Below the pieces are notes generated by a model. It saw only the letters and a list, made by a program, of their open reading frames with translations, searched no databases and was not told the DNA's origin. DNA of 64,000 nucleotides from Ogataea parapolymorpha DL-1 (taxonomy: Eukaryota > Ascomycota > Pichiomycetes > Pichiales > Pichiaceae). The position numbers and the translations under genes are program-made. The stretch spans positions 434,001 to 498,000 of the forward strand of contig NC_027865.1 in NCBI RefSeq assembly GCF_000187245.1. The letters run 5' to 3'. Shown here in pieces: positions 57,701 to 64,000 of this stretch (position 1 is its first letter; every line of letters starts with the position of its first letter).

Positions 57701-58002
57701 CTGATGCTCTTGGACTTGTATGCAAACGCAAACTTCAGCAGAGACTCCCTGATTTGAGACTTGAGACTTTCGTCGAGCGTCTCCCATTGTTTTGGAACCA
57801 ACTTCTTGGCCTCCACGGCTGCCAGCTGCTTGACACTGTCGTCGGCAGAGTTTTGAAGCAGGTGGATCAAAGAAGGAAAGGCCAGAGAGTTGCTGTAGTA
57901 CTGCGTCTTCAAAGCCTGTGTGGCATTCTTGATCGCGTTGTTGTCTGGCGACAAGATGTTTCTGAGTGTTTGTTCCAAACCACTCAAGAATTGGGCGTCC
58001 AT
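54715..58002 (-). CDS. KAP123: Importin beta family karyopherin Kap123
   Basis: The 1095-residue HEAT-repeat protein starts MDAQFLSGLEQTLRNIL, has an importin-beta N-terminal domain, an acidic loop near residues 308-333 (SEEDDEAEEELEKEDEENENEE), and ends in a conserved STLGREENIERLNQFDSEE segment. These match Kap123 more closely than Pse1/Kap121. It imports ribosomal proteins and histones. In S. cerevisiae KAP123 (YER110C) neighbours FLO8 (YER109C); here it is about 17 kb away. Confidence 0.93.
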   Translation of the reverse strand: MDAQFLSGLEQTLRNILSPDNNAIKNATQALKTQYYSNSLAFPSLIHLLQNSADDSVKQLAAVEAKKLVPKQWETLDESLKSQIRESLLKFAFAYKSKSIRHSSARIVAAIAEIDIPDNKWPTLLQSLVGGAQDADVQTREMAVFIIFCILETFPADWFEHSQDFLSLFATTLQDQASLDVQVTSVSALEVISAYIEEDDALLTKLAPSFRSLLPSMVHLLKSSLSFSDTERTKELFTAFNSFVLLDIKLLGDSFVDIINLMIETAMNKDLDEEIRCFALRTLTQCIAYRKSKISQAKLGGQMATCALRVASEEDDEAEEELEKEDEENENEEASPHTLALRLLNELAINLPSSQIIQPILELAPQLLSSSNQYERRAALLSIGVTVEGAPDYISTQLPKIIQLVIAGLHDGSIIVKAAALRTLAQLNEELKDTVAEYHELLLSPIISIIDSTNKIMVYKYATCALDTLIEYMSNESIKQYMEPLMNKLFQMLDGAQSSSLKSSIVSAIGSVAYAAGKAFTPYFDPSIKFLEKFIANMDHIDGMTEDDIELRAQTFENISSMARAVGSEAFAPYAQPLIDASYSAIHSANGRLRESGFAFISNMAKVYGEQFTPFLDRIVPEIFNCLQQDEFDFNFGPEDEIADEADLAEKLNVHTGITVEKEVALVALSSLAVGTKAGFTSFVDQTVKILSEQIDESYAVREASLSTLWKVAYCMYEAHGKNDKVLELIRNVRSITISILPEEFDVHMVMTCIDCLYEYIKSKALGKLAIMEGTDSSQLESLCTQLMLILKNEHLCLTQDDEDVPSDEVDTTETDAMIYDSALEVLVSLADAFGGDFVRIFSSFKDVILSQVKCKNKNKRVSTVGCLAEICNGLKSENPYTTELLEVFIDRLANDKSSEVRGSAAYGVGVLIEHATVDVTPAYPATLNSLSKLLNKAGKEASKTDEDDVETKDTINRTIANACGCVSRMALKHPQAVPLNVIVPSLLSHLPLETGLEENKPIFELILKLYQENNEIIVNATAQVVDIFEQVFLRELEKQKLISESTLGREENIERLNQFDSEETQHKVVAFLKYLESKFAGVVSSKEVLKNVIA

Positions 58003-58352
58003 GGTAGCTGGAGGTAAAAATTGAAAATTAAATCAATAAAAAAAAAAATTTTAGTGGGTGATACACGAACTTAGGTTGCAGGAGCAGTCTAGAGGGGGAA
58101 TAGGTAGCCGTCGCTGATACGATACAGCAGAGACAGGACAGTTGATGCATTCTTAACCGAGCCAAATGGTTTCCCCAACATTATCAGGTATTTCCCAAAA
58201 ACCAACCTTGGTTGGTCGAAGCCTGCTCCAGCAATCGCTTTACCCAGGTAATGTGAAATTTATATATGTTTAATTATTAAATATAACTTAACATATAACT
58301 TAACAAAGGAGGTTGTATATGGGCACTACCACCCCCCAATTGTGCGTAATCT
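58003..58352. other. KAP123 upstream region with small repeats
   Basis: This 350-base gap lies between the KAP123 start and tRNA-Thr. A perfect tandem of ATATAACTTAAC is at 58281-58304. An inverted repeat ACCAACC-TT-GGTTGGT lies at about 58201-58216. An A/T run follows the KAP123 start. No other gene was seen. Confidence 0.5.
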
Positions 58353-58425
58353 GCCCTTATGGCCAAGTTGGTAAGGCGCCACACTAGTAATGTGGAGATC
58401 CTCAGTTCAAATCTGAGTGGGGGCA
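58353..58425 (+). tRNA. tRNA-Thr, anticodon AGU
   Basis: The 73-base sequence folds as a tRNA: acceptor GCCCTTA/TGGGGGC (two G-U pairs) with discriminator A, A box TGGCCAAGTTGG (58360-58371), anticodon stem CCACA/TGTGG with loop CTAGTAA (anticodon AGT), and T arm CTCAG-TTCAAAT-CTGAG (B box 58405-58413). There is no intron. A T6 run at 58435-58440 ends transcription by RNA polymerase III. The body closely resembles the S. cerevisiae tRNA-Thr(AGU). Confidence 0.97.
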
Positions 58426-58434
58426 CTCGCTTTA

Positions 58435-58440
58435 TTTTTT
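58435..58440 (+). terminator. RNA polymerase III T-run of tRNA-Thr
   Basis: Six T residues begin ten bases after the tRNA 3' end, a typical Pol III terminator. Confidence 0.7.
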
Positions 58441-58485
58441 CCGATATTTTTAACTCGTGGCTCCAAAATTATCCCTCTTTCAGAC

Positions 58486-59735
58486 ATGTCCTTATCCGTG
58501 TACAACCGTCACACGTCACGGTCGTACACCATCGAAATTTCCACCCACAAGACGATAAGAGTTGGCAGAGTGAAAGCTCCAGAAATCTGTGCTAGCGAGT
58601 GCGTGGTAGACGATCCTCAAGTGAGCTCGACCCATTGTTTTATCTGGAGTGTCTGCTTCGACGAGTCGACAGCACCGTTGACGTATATACAGGACATCTC
58701 ACTCAATGGGACATTTATCAACGGGAGAAAACTTCAAAAAGGATTTACAATACTGAGCGACCGAGATCTGATTGAGATCGGTGACCATCTTAGCTTACGC
58801 TACACAGGCGACAGTCTTAAAGAAGAAGTGGTATTAGAGGAGCATGGCTGGAAAGTGATCTCTCAAGTAATTGGAAAGGGTACTTTTGGGAAAGTAAGTG
58901 GCAAGTAGTTGTGTTCTAACGCCAGGTGCAACTTGCAACCAAAAACTCAGCATTCTACGCAGTCAAAGTTCTCAATTGCGCAACAGCTTCTAAGGAGAAC
59001 CAAATACTGACACAGATTGACCATCCAAACATTGTCAGAGTTCACGAGTGTATGAATGCCAACGGCAGTCTTCGGATCTATGAAGACTTGGCTACTGGAG
59101 GAGACCTATTTTCCTACATGGCACAAGGCAACGATGTGCTCCGACCGGTCTCGGAGACACAGGCGTTACTGATTGTTTACCAAGTGCTCAAAGCTTTGGA
59201 ATACCTGCACTCTCGCGGGATTGTGCACCGAGACCTGAAGCTTGACAACATTTTAATAAGAAGAGCGCCTGTTCGGTATCCTTACGTGGTTCTGGCTGAT
59301 TTCGGAGCTGCCCGGCGACTTGATGCACAAAGAACCAAGCGATCGGCCAGAAGAATGTTTACAATGGTAGGGACTCCGGAATATGCGGCGCCAGAAATCG
59401 ACCTCATGCAGCCACGGAGCACCAAGGGGTACACCAATAAGGTGGACATTTGGTCTCTAGGAGTGATTACATACATTCTGCTTACCGGCGTGTCTCCTTT
59501 CTACTCCCCTTGCATCGAAAAAACCACCATCAAGGTTCGGCAGGGAGACCTGCTACTCAAGATCGAAGAATGGAGCAAGATCTCTATCGAAGCAAAACAG
59601 TTCGTCAAAGGATGTTTACGTGCCAAAGTGTTGCAGAGGCTAGACGTATCAGGGTGTTTGGAGACAGACTGGATCAATAAGCGTTCGCATATAGAGTGGC
59701 TGGAGAAATGCTACCGCGTTATTTTGGGCCAATGA
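58486..59735 (+). CDS. MEK1: FHA-domain checkpoint-family protein kinase, MEK1-like, with one intron
   Basis: Exon 1 is 58486-58893 and exon 2 is 58926-59735, coding 405 residues. An FHA domain at about residues 8-110 shows Gly27-Arg28, Ser47..His50 and SLNGTFING (72-80). A Chk2-family kinase domain follows: GKGTFGKV (131-137), Lys150, HRDLKLDN (237-244), DFGAAR (Asp261) and GTPEYAAPE. The FHA-kinase order, size and wording THCFIWSVCFDE fit meiotic Mek1 best; Dun1 is the alternative. Rad53 is unlikely because only one FHA domain is present. Mek1 controls meiotic recombination partner choice. The gene begins just 61 bases after tRNA-Thr. Confidence 0.75.
58894..58925 (+). other. MEK1-like gene intron (32 nt)
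   Basis: GTAAGT donor, TTCTAAC branch site at 58914-58920 and GCCAG acceptor. The intron falls between Lys and Val of the kinase glycine-rich loop GKGTFGK-V, and splicing keeps the frame. It is the shortest intron seen here. Confidence 0.92.
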
Positions 59736-60096
59736 GTGAAGTGATGAAAAAAAACCCTATTGCCCTACAAATTGCAAAATTTTCGTGGGGGGACAAGATT
59801 CGATCCAAAGATCGAGCGAGGGTAGCGCGGCACGGTAAGAATTTTTTTTTCTAAAGGCCCGAATTTTTTGGTAAGAGGTGCAAAAAGATTTTAGACAAAT
59901 AATCAGTTGATCCGGCTCATTCATCCTTATACCTGGTCGCTTTGGCATACGTTTAATCTCCTTGAATCATCACGTTAAGGCACAAAGTCACGGTTACGAT
60001 TGGCATAGAACAGACCATTGCATCAATCATATTTATTTGTTGGAAGATTTGCCAGTTTTCGCTTGCTTGATATGTTACCATCGCTCTTGATCCAAC
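59736..60096. other. Intergenic region, kinase / NAM8
   Basis: This 361-base gap lies between genes on the same strand. It holds A and T runs, a short GC-rich stretch near 59820 and the NAM8 promoter. No RNA gene was recognised. Confidence 0.35.
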
Positions 60097-61554
60097 ATGT
60101 ATAATTCTGCTTATAATCAACACCACTCATACTACCCAAACAAGTCTTCAGCATCGCCTCCTGCATCGCAATATACGCAGTCCAGCCAGCTGAATGGGCA
60201 ATCAAATGGCCAGCAAAATGCGCAGACCCCTCAACTCTGGATGGGTGATCTCGACCAAAGGTGGGACGAGACCACGATCAAGCAGATTTGGTCTAGTGTT
60301 CTTGCCCCGCTGGGGATTTTAGTGCACTCTGTGAAGCTCATTAGAGACAAGCAGAGCATGAACCTCGAACTGGCAAACGCAGGCTATTGCTTCATTCGAT
60401 TCCATAATTTCGAAGATTGCTACAAGGTACTCGAGCTATTCAATGGTAAGCCAATTCCAGGAACAAATAACGTCCGCTTTTTCAGACTGAATTGGTCTTC
60501 GGCCAACTCTTCAGGTGCCAATGCTACTGCCTTCCAGCCTAAGGGACAGTCCGAGTATTCTATTTTTGTCGGCGACCTGCCTCAGACTGTGACCGAACAA
60601 AGCCTCTTGCAAGCCTTCCAAGCAAGATATCCCTCATGTTCTGGTGCCAAGGTCATGATTGACCCTGCTACTGGTCATCTGAAAGGTTATGGATTTGTCA
60701 AGTTTTTAAACGAGACCGACCAGAAAAGAGCATTGATAGAGATGCAAGGTTACGTTTTGCTTGGAAGACCTATCAGAGTTTCCACCGCATCCAAATCCCA
60801 GACAAATGCAGCTGCCAACAGCTCTTTTGCATCTGCCATGCCATCTCAGGATGGTCTTGGTCAGCTGAAGGTCAACGTCCCTTCTTTGCCCCAGACAGCT
60901 CCTCTTCAATACTATAATGACCCCAACAACACCACCGTTTTCATTGGTGGACTGAATGTTCCAATTTCAGAAATGCAATTGCGAGCTCTTTTCTCAAGAT
61001 ACGGCGACATCAGCTATGTGAAAATTCCGCCGGGCAAAAATTGTGGATTCGTCCAGTTTTTCCACCGTGCTAGTGCAGAGATGGCCATCAGTGAGATGCA
61101 GGGCTACGATATTGGTGGCGGCTGTCGGATTAGAGTCAGCTGGGGGGCCCGTGCCGCTCAGAGGAATTGGTTCGCCAAGCAGCTTGCCATGCAGCAGCAA
61201 CCACCGCAGCAGGCAGTTCAACCCCCTCAGACACAACAGTTTCAACAAGCCAATTTGTACAACATGTCCAATACATTGGGACTCACTGGTACTAAATATA
61301 GCTTGCTAAATGATCTGCTGATTGACCATGCTAGCACTCCTGTTACCAATGGTGGAGCATACAGTGGCTCCCTTCTTAACATTGACAGACTCTCTCGCGA
61401 ACCCATTCCTTTCAGTCCACTCAACTCGTCGGGGACCTCTTTGACAACTAGCTTTGCCTCTGATGAACTCCGCTTAAACGAGTATTTTCTTGCTTCTAGA
61501 CTCAACAACTTGGAGCAGCTAGACATAGGTTCTGGTCTCTTCAAACTTAACTGA
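60097..61554 (+). CDS. NAM8: Triple-RRM RNA-binding protein, NAM8/NGR1 type
   Basis: The 485-residue protein has three RRMs: residues about 46-135 (LWMGDLDQ), 154-230 (SIFVGDLP) and 279-350 (TVFIGGLN, YVKIPPGKNCGFVQF). The N-terminus is Gln/Asn-rich and a Gln-rich linker follows RRM3. The LWMGDLD start of RRM1 and the DPNNTTVFIGGL start of RRM3 are shared by yeast Nam8 and Ngr1. Nam8 is a U1 snRNP protein that aids weak introns, including meiotic ones, while Ngr1 affects mRNA decay. I cannot separate the two paralogues by eye, and a single gene may serve both roles here. Confidence 0.8.
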   Translation: MYNSAYNQHHSYYPNKSSASPPASQYTQSSQLNGQSNGQQNAQTPQLWMGDLDQRWDETTIKQIWSSVLAPLGILVHSVKLIRDKQSMNLELANAGYCFIRFHNFEDCYKVLELFNGKPIPGTNNVRFFRLNWSSANSSGANATAFQPKGQSEYSIFVGDLPQTVTEQSLLQAFQARYPSCSGAKVMIDPATGHLKGYGFVKFLNETDQKRALIEMQGYVLLGRPIRVSTASKSQTNAAANSSFASAMPSQDGLGQLKVNVPSLPQTAPLQYYNDPNNTTVFIGGLNVPISEMQLRALFSRYGDISYVKIPPGKNCGFVQFFHRASAEMAISEMQGYDIGGGCRIRVSWGARAAQRNWFAKQLAMQQQPPQQAVQPPQTQQFQQANLYNMSNTLGLTGTKYSLLNDLLIDHASTPVTNGGAYSGSLLNIDRLSREPIPFSPLNSSGTSLTTSFASDELRLNEYFLASRLNNLEQLDIGSGLFKLN

Positions 61555-61765
61555 GAGGAGAGACAGCCTTTTTTTTCGTTTTGTTACTTAGCATACATTC
61601 GTCAACGCATTTTTGTGCTTTCATTTGCTTCCTGTTCATTTTCTTACAATTGTTATGCATTTAGCTCATGTGGGGGAGATTAGAAAGTTAATAGTGAGAT
61701 CTGAGATGGTCAATAAATACTGTGTATTCCAATAAATAATATAAAATAATAAAATGGTAGCTGAT

Positions 61766-62224
61766 TCATTCAGCCTGGTCGATCCGCGCCCTGTACAAGT
61801 CCTGTTCTCTTTCCGTGCCCCCCAGGTCTTTGTAGAGACCGCCATGCGGGTAAGATCGTGGAGTGGCTGGCCGTTCTGGCCATAAATCAAAGAACCAGAT
61901 AGCAGTTGCGAAGGATCCCAGCCCAGCAAACCAGCCAAGAAAATTGACAATCGCTGTAGAGTCGCTGACGGGATTAATGAAGTCTGGAGACCACATGTCA
62001 AGATTATCCTCAAATGGGTGGACTGGAGTATCAAAATTTCGTCTGTTTTGCTGGTCGTCGTAAACCTGATAGGGATCTCTTCTCTGGGGCATCACGTAGT
62101 CTTTAGGGACCTTATAGTCAGGAAATTCGGACAAGTTTGGCAAGAACTTGGGCAATTCCGAACTGTATCTAACATGGACAATTCCTGGGGCTCTCTTGGC
62201 CCCAACGGCCAATCTACTGAACAT
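61766..62224 (-). CDS. Respiratory complex I subunit NDUFB8/ASHI type
   Basis: The 152-residue protein has a mitochondrial presequence (MFSRLAVGAKRAPGIVHVRYSS), then DYVMPQRRDPYQVYDDQQNRRNF. One membrane segment lies at about residues 92-113 (VNFLGWFAGLGSFATAIWFF), and the end resembles the family YPHGGLYKDLGGTERE pattern. NDUFB8 sits in the membrane arm of NADH:ubiquinone oxidoreductase. S. cerevisiae has lost this complex, so the gene supports a complex I-retaining yeast. The N-terminal half is only moderately similar, so some doubt remains. Confidence 0.75.
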   Translation of the reverse strand: MFSRLAVGAKRAPGIVHVRYSSELPKFLPNLSEFPDYKVPKDYVMPQRRDPYQVYDDQQNRRNFDTPVHPFEDNLDMWSPDFINPVSDSTAIVNFLGWFAGLGSFATAIWFFDLWPERPATPRSYPHGGLYKDLGGTEREQDLYRARIDQAE

Positions 62225-62367
62225 CTCTAAGGAAAGGATATTTTACTCCACATTTACAAAAAAATGGACCACCCGTCTAGGGAATGGCAGATTCTTTTTT
62301 TTTTGAAATATTTGCCAAACACTAAAAAAAAGTACGACTCTAACATATATACCTGTCCTGGATTAAT

Positions 62368-64000
62368 ATGCTACCGAGTGAGAACGGCGGAATGCCTAGC
62401 GGTAGTCGTTCACAAACTCCCAGCAAGCGGCGGTCGGAGTCTATCGACAGCCAATTGGAGGAGAGTGCTGGAAAACGAAGGAGCACGAGAGTGAAAGAGG
62501 TGCCCAATTACTCGCTTTCCAGACCTCGCAACTCACGAGCGCCATCAGCCATAAACACGTTCGGCTCTACAGTGCCGCCATGTTTGAAATCAGGAGCAAT
62601 AGAATTCAAATTACCCAAGGTAGACTCATCTCTCCCTATAGAAGAACAGAGGCAAATTGCAAAGTCGAACATGGCCAAGTTGGTGGTTCACAACGAATCT
62701 CTCGTACAGGAGTTATACCATCTCGAGAATTTTACCTCGCTTGTATATTTCAAGCCAGAAGAGCCGAAACAACCCGACACATATGAACAGTACAAAACAG
62801 AATTCTCATTATGGCCGAAAATCGACGAGGCGAAACTGGGTAGAAGGAGTCGCAGGCTCACAGAAAACAGCGACCCGTTGAAATTAGAGATTGAAAAGAT
62901 AATAGAGCGGGATCGTAGCGAGTCAGTCCAGCCCACAGAGCCGGTGGAAGCGAAGAAACCCGCAGTTAAAAAAACAAAGGAAGCGTCAATCAAGTCTGAA
63001 TTTGAGCCTGAGGTGGAAGATTTTGCTTTTGAAAGTGACAGCTCCGAGGTCTCTATTCCACCTGTGACGCCCACAAACATCAAAAAGCTACATTTCAAGG
63101 TGAACGTCAGGCCGCAGCTGGTAACACACCCTTCACATGTCACGTCCCCCAGGTTTGGAAGTTTAGAGGAGTTTCTAAGCTCTTACAGGTCTACAATCGA
63201 AGAGCCTAGTCGAGATTTGTCGAATGAAGAGTACCAGGAATACTTGAACGCGCAGTACGAGCTGATCAACAAGATTCGCGAAGGTCTTGACTCGAAGCTT
63301 TTGACGCTTGATTTTAACGAAAACGTCTTCAGGGCCGTTCCTCAGGGTTTTCGGGAGCCAACCATGATAAAGAAAAATGCGCAGTACAGTTTGAATCATT
63401 ACAAGCCACCCCCCGAGCCTTTCAGGTCGAGGAACGAGCTCACCCACTATGATCATCTTCTCGCACAGGGTATGAGGTCGTCGAAGCTGATCCACGACTT
63501 GCGAGCTTCGAGGATCTCGAGGTGTCGTCGAATTGCAGGAATGATCGAGTCGCACTTCAAGAAGCTTTCCCAGGAACAGGAGAGGAAAGAGCGCGAGTTT
63601 GAGAAGAAGATTGCCAAGCTGGCTAGAGATACAGCCAAGGAGGTGAAGAAAAAATGGTTGGTGGCCGTGAAAGCGTACAAAATTCTGGAGGAGCGGGAAA
63701 AAGAGCGAGAACGTGCAGTCAAAAGCAAGGAGCAGCTTTCCAAGATTCTGGACCAGAGCACCAAGATGTTGGGTGCCCAGGTCGGGAAAAGAAGCGTGAC
63801 TCCCACGTCAAGACAGCATAGTGTTGTTTCTGAGCAGTCTCAGGCAGACAGCGACGATGAGTCAGGTTCGGACGACGACGAAAACATGAGCTCGAGCAGC
63901 AGCGAGGACAACGAGGAGGAAGGAAATGGCCAGCTCAAAGATGACAGCAAACTCACAGTTGAGGAGCTGCGCGAAAAGTACAAGGATTTGGACAAAGTGT
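62368..64000 (+). CDS. SWR1: SWR1 chromatin remodeller, N-terminal part (cut by right edge)
   Basis: A frame from ATG 62368 (MLPSENGGMPSGSRS) runs open for 544 codons to the end of the window. An HSA domain lies at about residues 355-440 (THYDHLLAQGMRSSKLIHDL, RCRRIAGMIESHFKKLSQ, LARDTAKEVKKKWLVAVKAY). It is followed by KEQLSKILDQSTKMLGAQVG, an acidic DSDDESGSDDDEN run and LTVEELREKYKDLDK. This order matches Swr1, the ATPase that deposits H2A.Z. The ATPase domain lies outside the window, so Ino80 and Sth1 relatives were weighed, but the post-HSA segment favours Swr1. The N-terminal 350 residues are Ser/Arg-rich. Confidence 0.8.
   Translation, partial: MLPSENGGMPSGSRSQTPSKRRSESIDSQLEESAGKRRSTRVKEVPNYSLSRPRNSRAPSAINTFGSTVPPCLKSGAIEFKLPKVDSSLPIEEQRQIAKSNMAKLVVHNESLVQELYHLENFTSLVYFKPEEPKQPDTYEQYKTEFSLWPKIDEAKLGRRSRRLTENSDPLKLEIEKIIERDRSESVQPTEPVEAKKPAVKKTKEASIKSEFEPEVEDFAFESDSSEVSIPPVTPTNIKKLHFKVNVRPQLVTHPSHVTSPRFGSLEEFLSSYRSTIEEPSRDLSNEEYQEYLNAQYELINKIREGLDSKLLTLDFNENVFRAVPQGFREPTMIKKNAQYSLNHYKPPPEPFRSRNELTHYDHLLAQGMRSSKLIHDLRASRISRCRRIAGMIESHFKKLSQEQERKEREFEKKIAKLARDTAKEVKKKWLVAVKAYKILEEREKERERAVKSKEQLSKILDQSTKMLGAQVGKRSVTPTSRQHSVVSEQSQADSDDESGSDDDENMSSSSSEDNEEEGNGQLKDDSKLTVEELREKYKDLDKV

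Noticed and set aside
59757..59900. tRNA-like GGATCGAATC on the minus strand
   Set aside because: No A box or foldable acceptor stem accompanies it.

Overview
This window is nuclear DNA of a budding yeast, most likely a methylotrophic Pichiaceae species of the Ogataea/Hansenula type. The support is as follows. Genes are dense and mostly intronless, and the few introns carry yeast branch points (TACTAAC or CTAAC). Every protein recognised has a yeast counterpart. CTG is read as leucine at invariant positions (for example the CDLLWSDP motif of the PP2A gene), which excludes the CUG-Ser clade. A nuclear respiratory complex I subunit gene is present, and Saccharomyces lacks these. A uric-acid pathway enzyme ends in the peroxisomal signal SKL. 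The species assignment is an inference. I see about 36 supported protein genes, one tRNA-Thr, no rRNA, no transposon and no CRISPR.

Region 1 (0-15.4 kb) reads MRX19-like (cut at the left edge), RPL41 (25 codons), an orphan gene, PP2A catalytic subunit, RDI1, OHCU decarboxylase, RBS1, UFD2, RPL35, ARF1, NUS1 and a SNF3/RGT2-type glucose sensor. This is nearly the gene order of S. cerevisiae YDL183C-YDL194W, combined with genes found in the YDL133-138 copy. It therefore looks like the unduplicated ancestral block.

Region 2 (15.5-27.3 kb) holds a RhoGAP, MBP1, a fused alpha/beta-hydrolase plus tyrosine-type phosphatase, LEU4, CGR1, APN2 and a short alpha-factor-like mating pheromone precursor. 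Region 3 (27.7-35.7 kb) holds CTF8-LNP1-EGD2 (same order and orientation as YHR191C-193C), a DNF-type lipid flippase and ALG3.

Region 4 (36-44.9 kb) holds FLO8 interrupted by an in-frame TAA, GLE2, ILS1, MRPL31, SPC24, CMC1 and a small orphan. Region 5 (45-64 kb) holds CCH1, ZPR1, NAS6, PHB2, KAP123, tRNA-Thr(AGU), a MEK1-like FHA kinase, NAM8/NGR1, the complex I subunit NDUFB8 and the 5' part of SWR1, cut at the right edge.

The genes are mostly unrelated housekeeping loci. The most notable items are the pheromone precursor with an uninterrupted ladder of X-Ala/X-Pro dipeptides, the FLO8 nonsense codon just after its LisH-proximal domain, the hydrolase-phosphatase fusion, very short introns (32-47 nt), and the conserved gene blocks.
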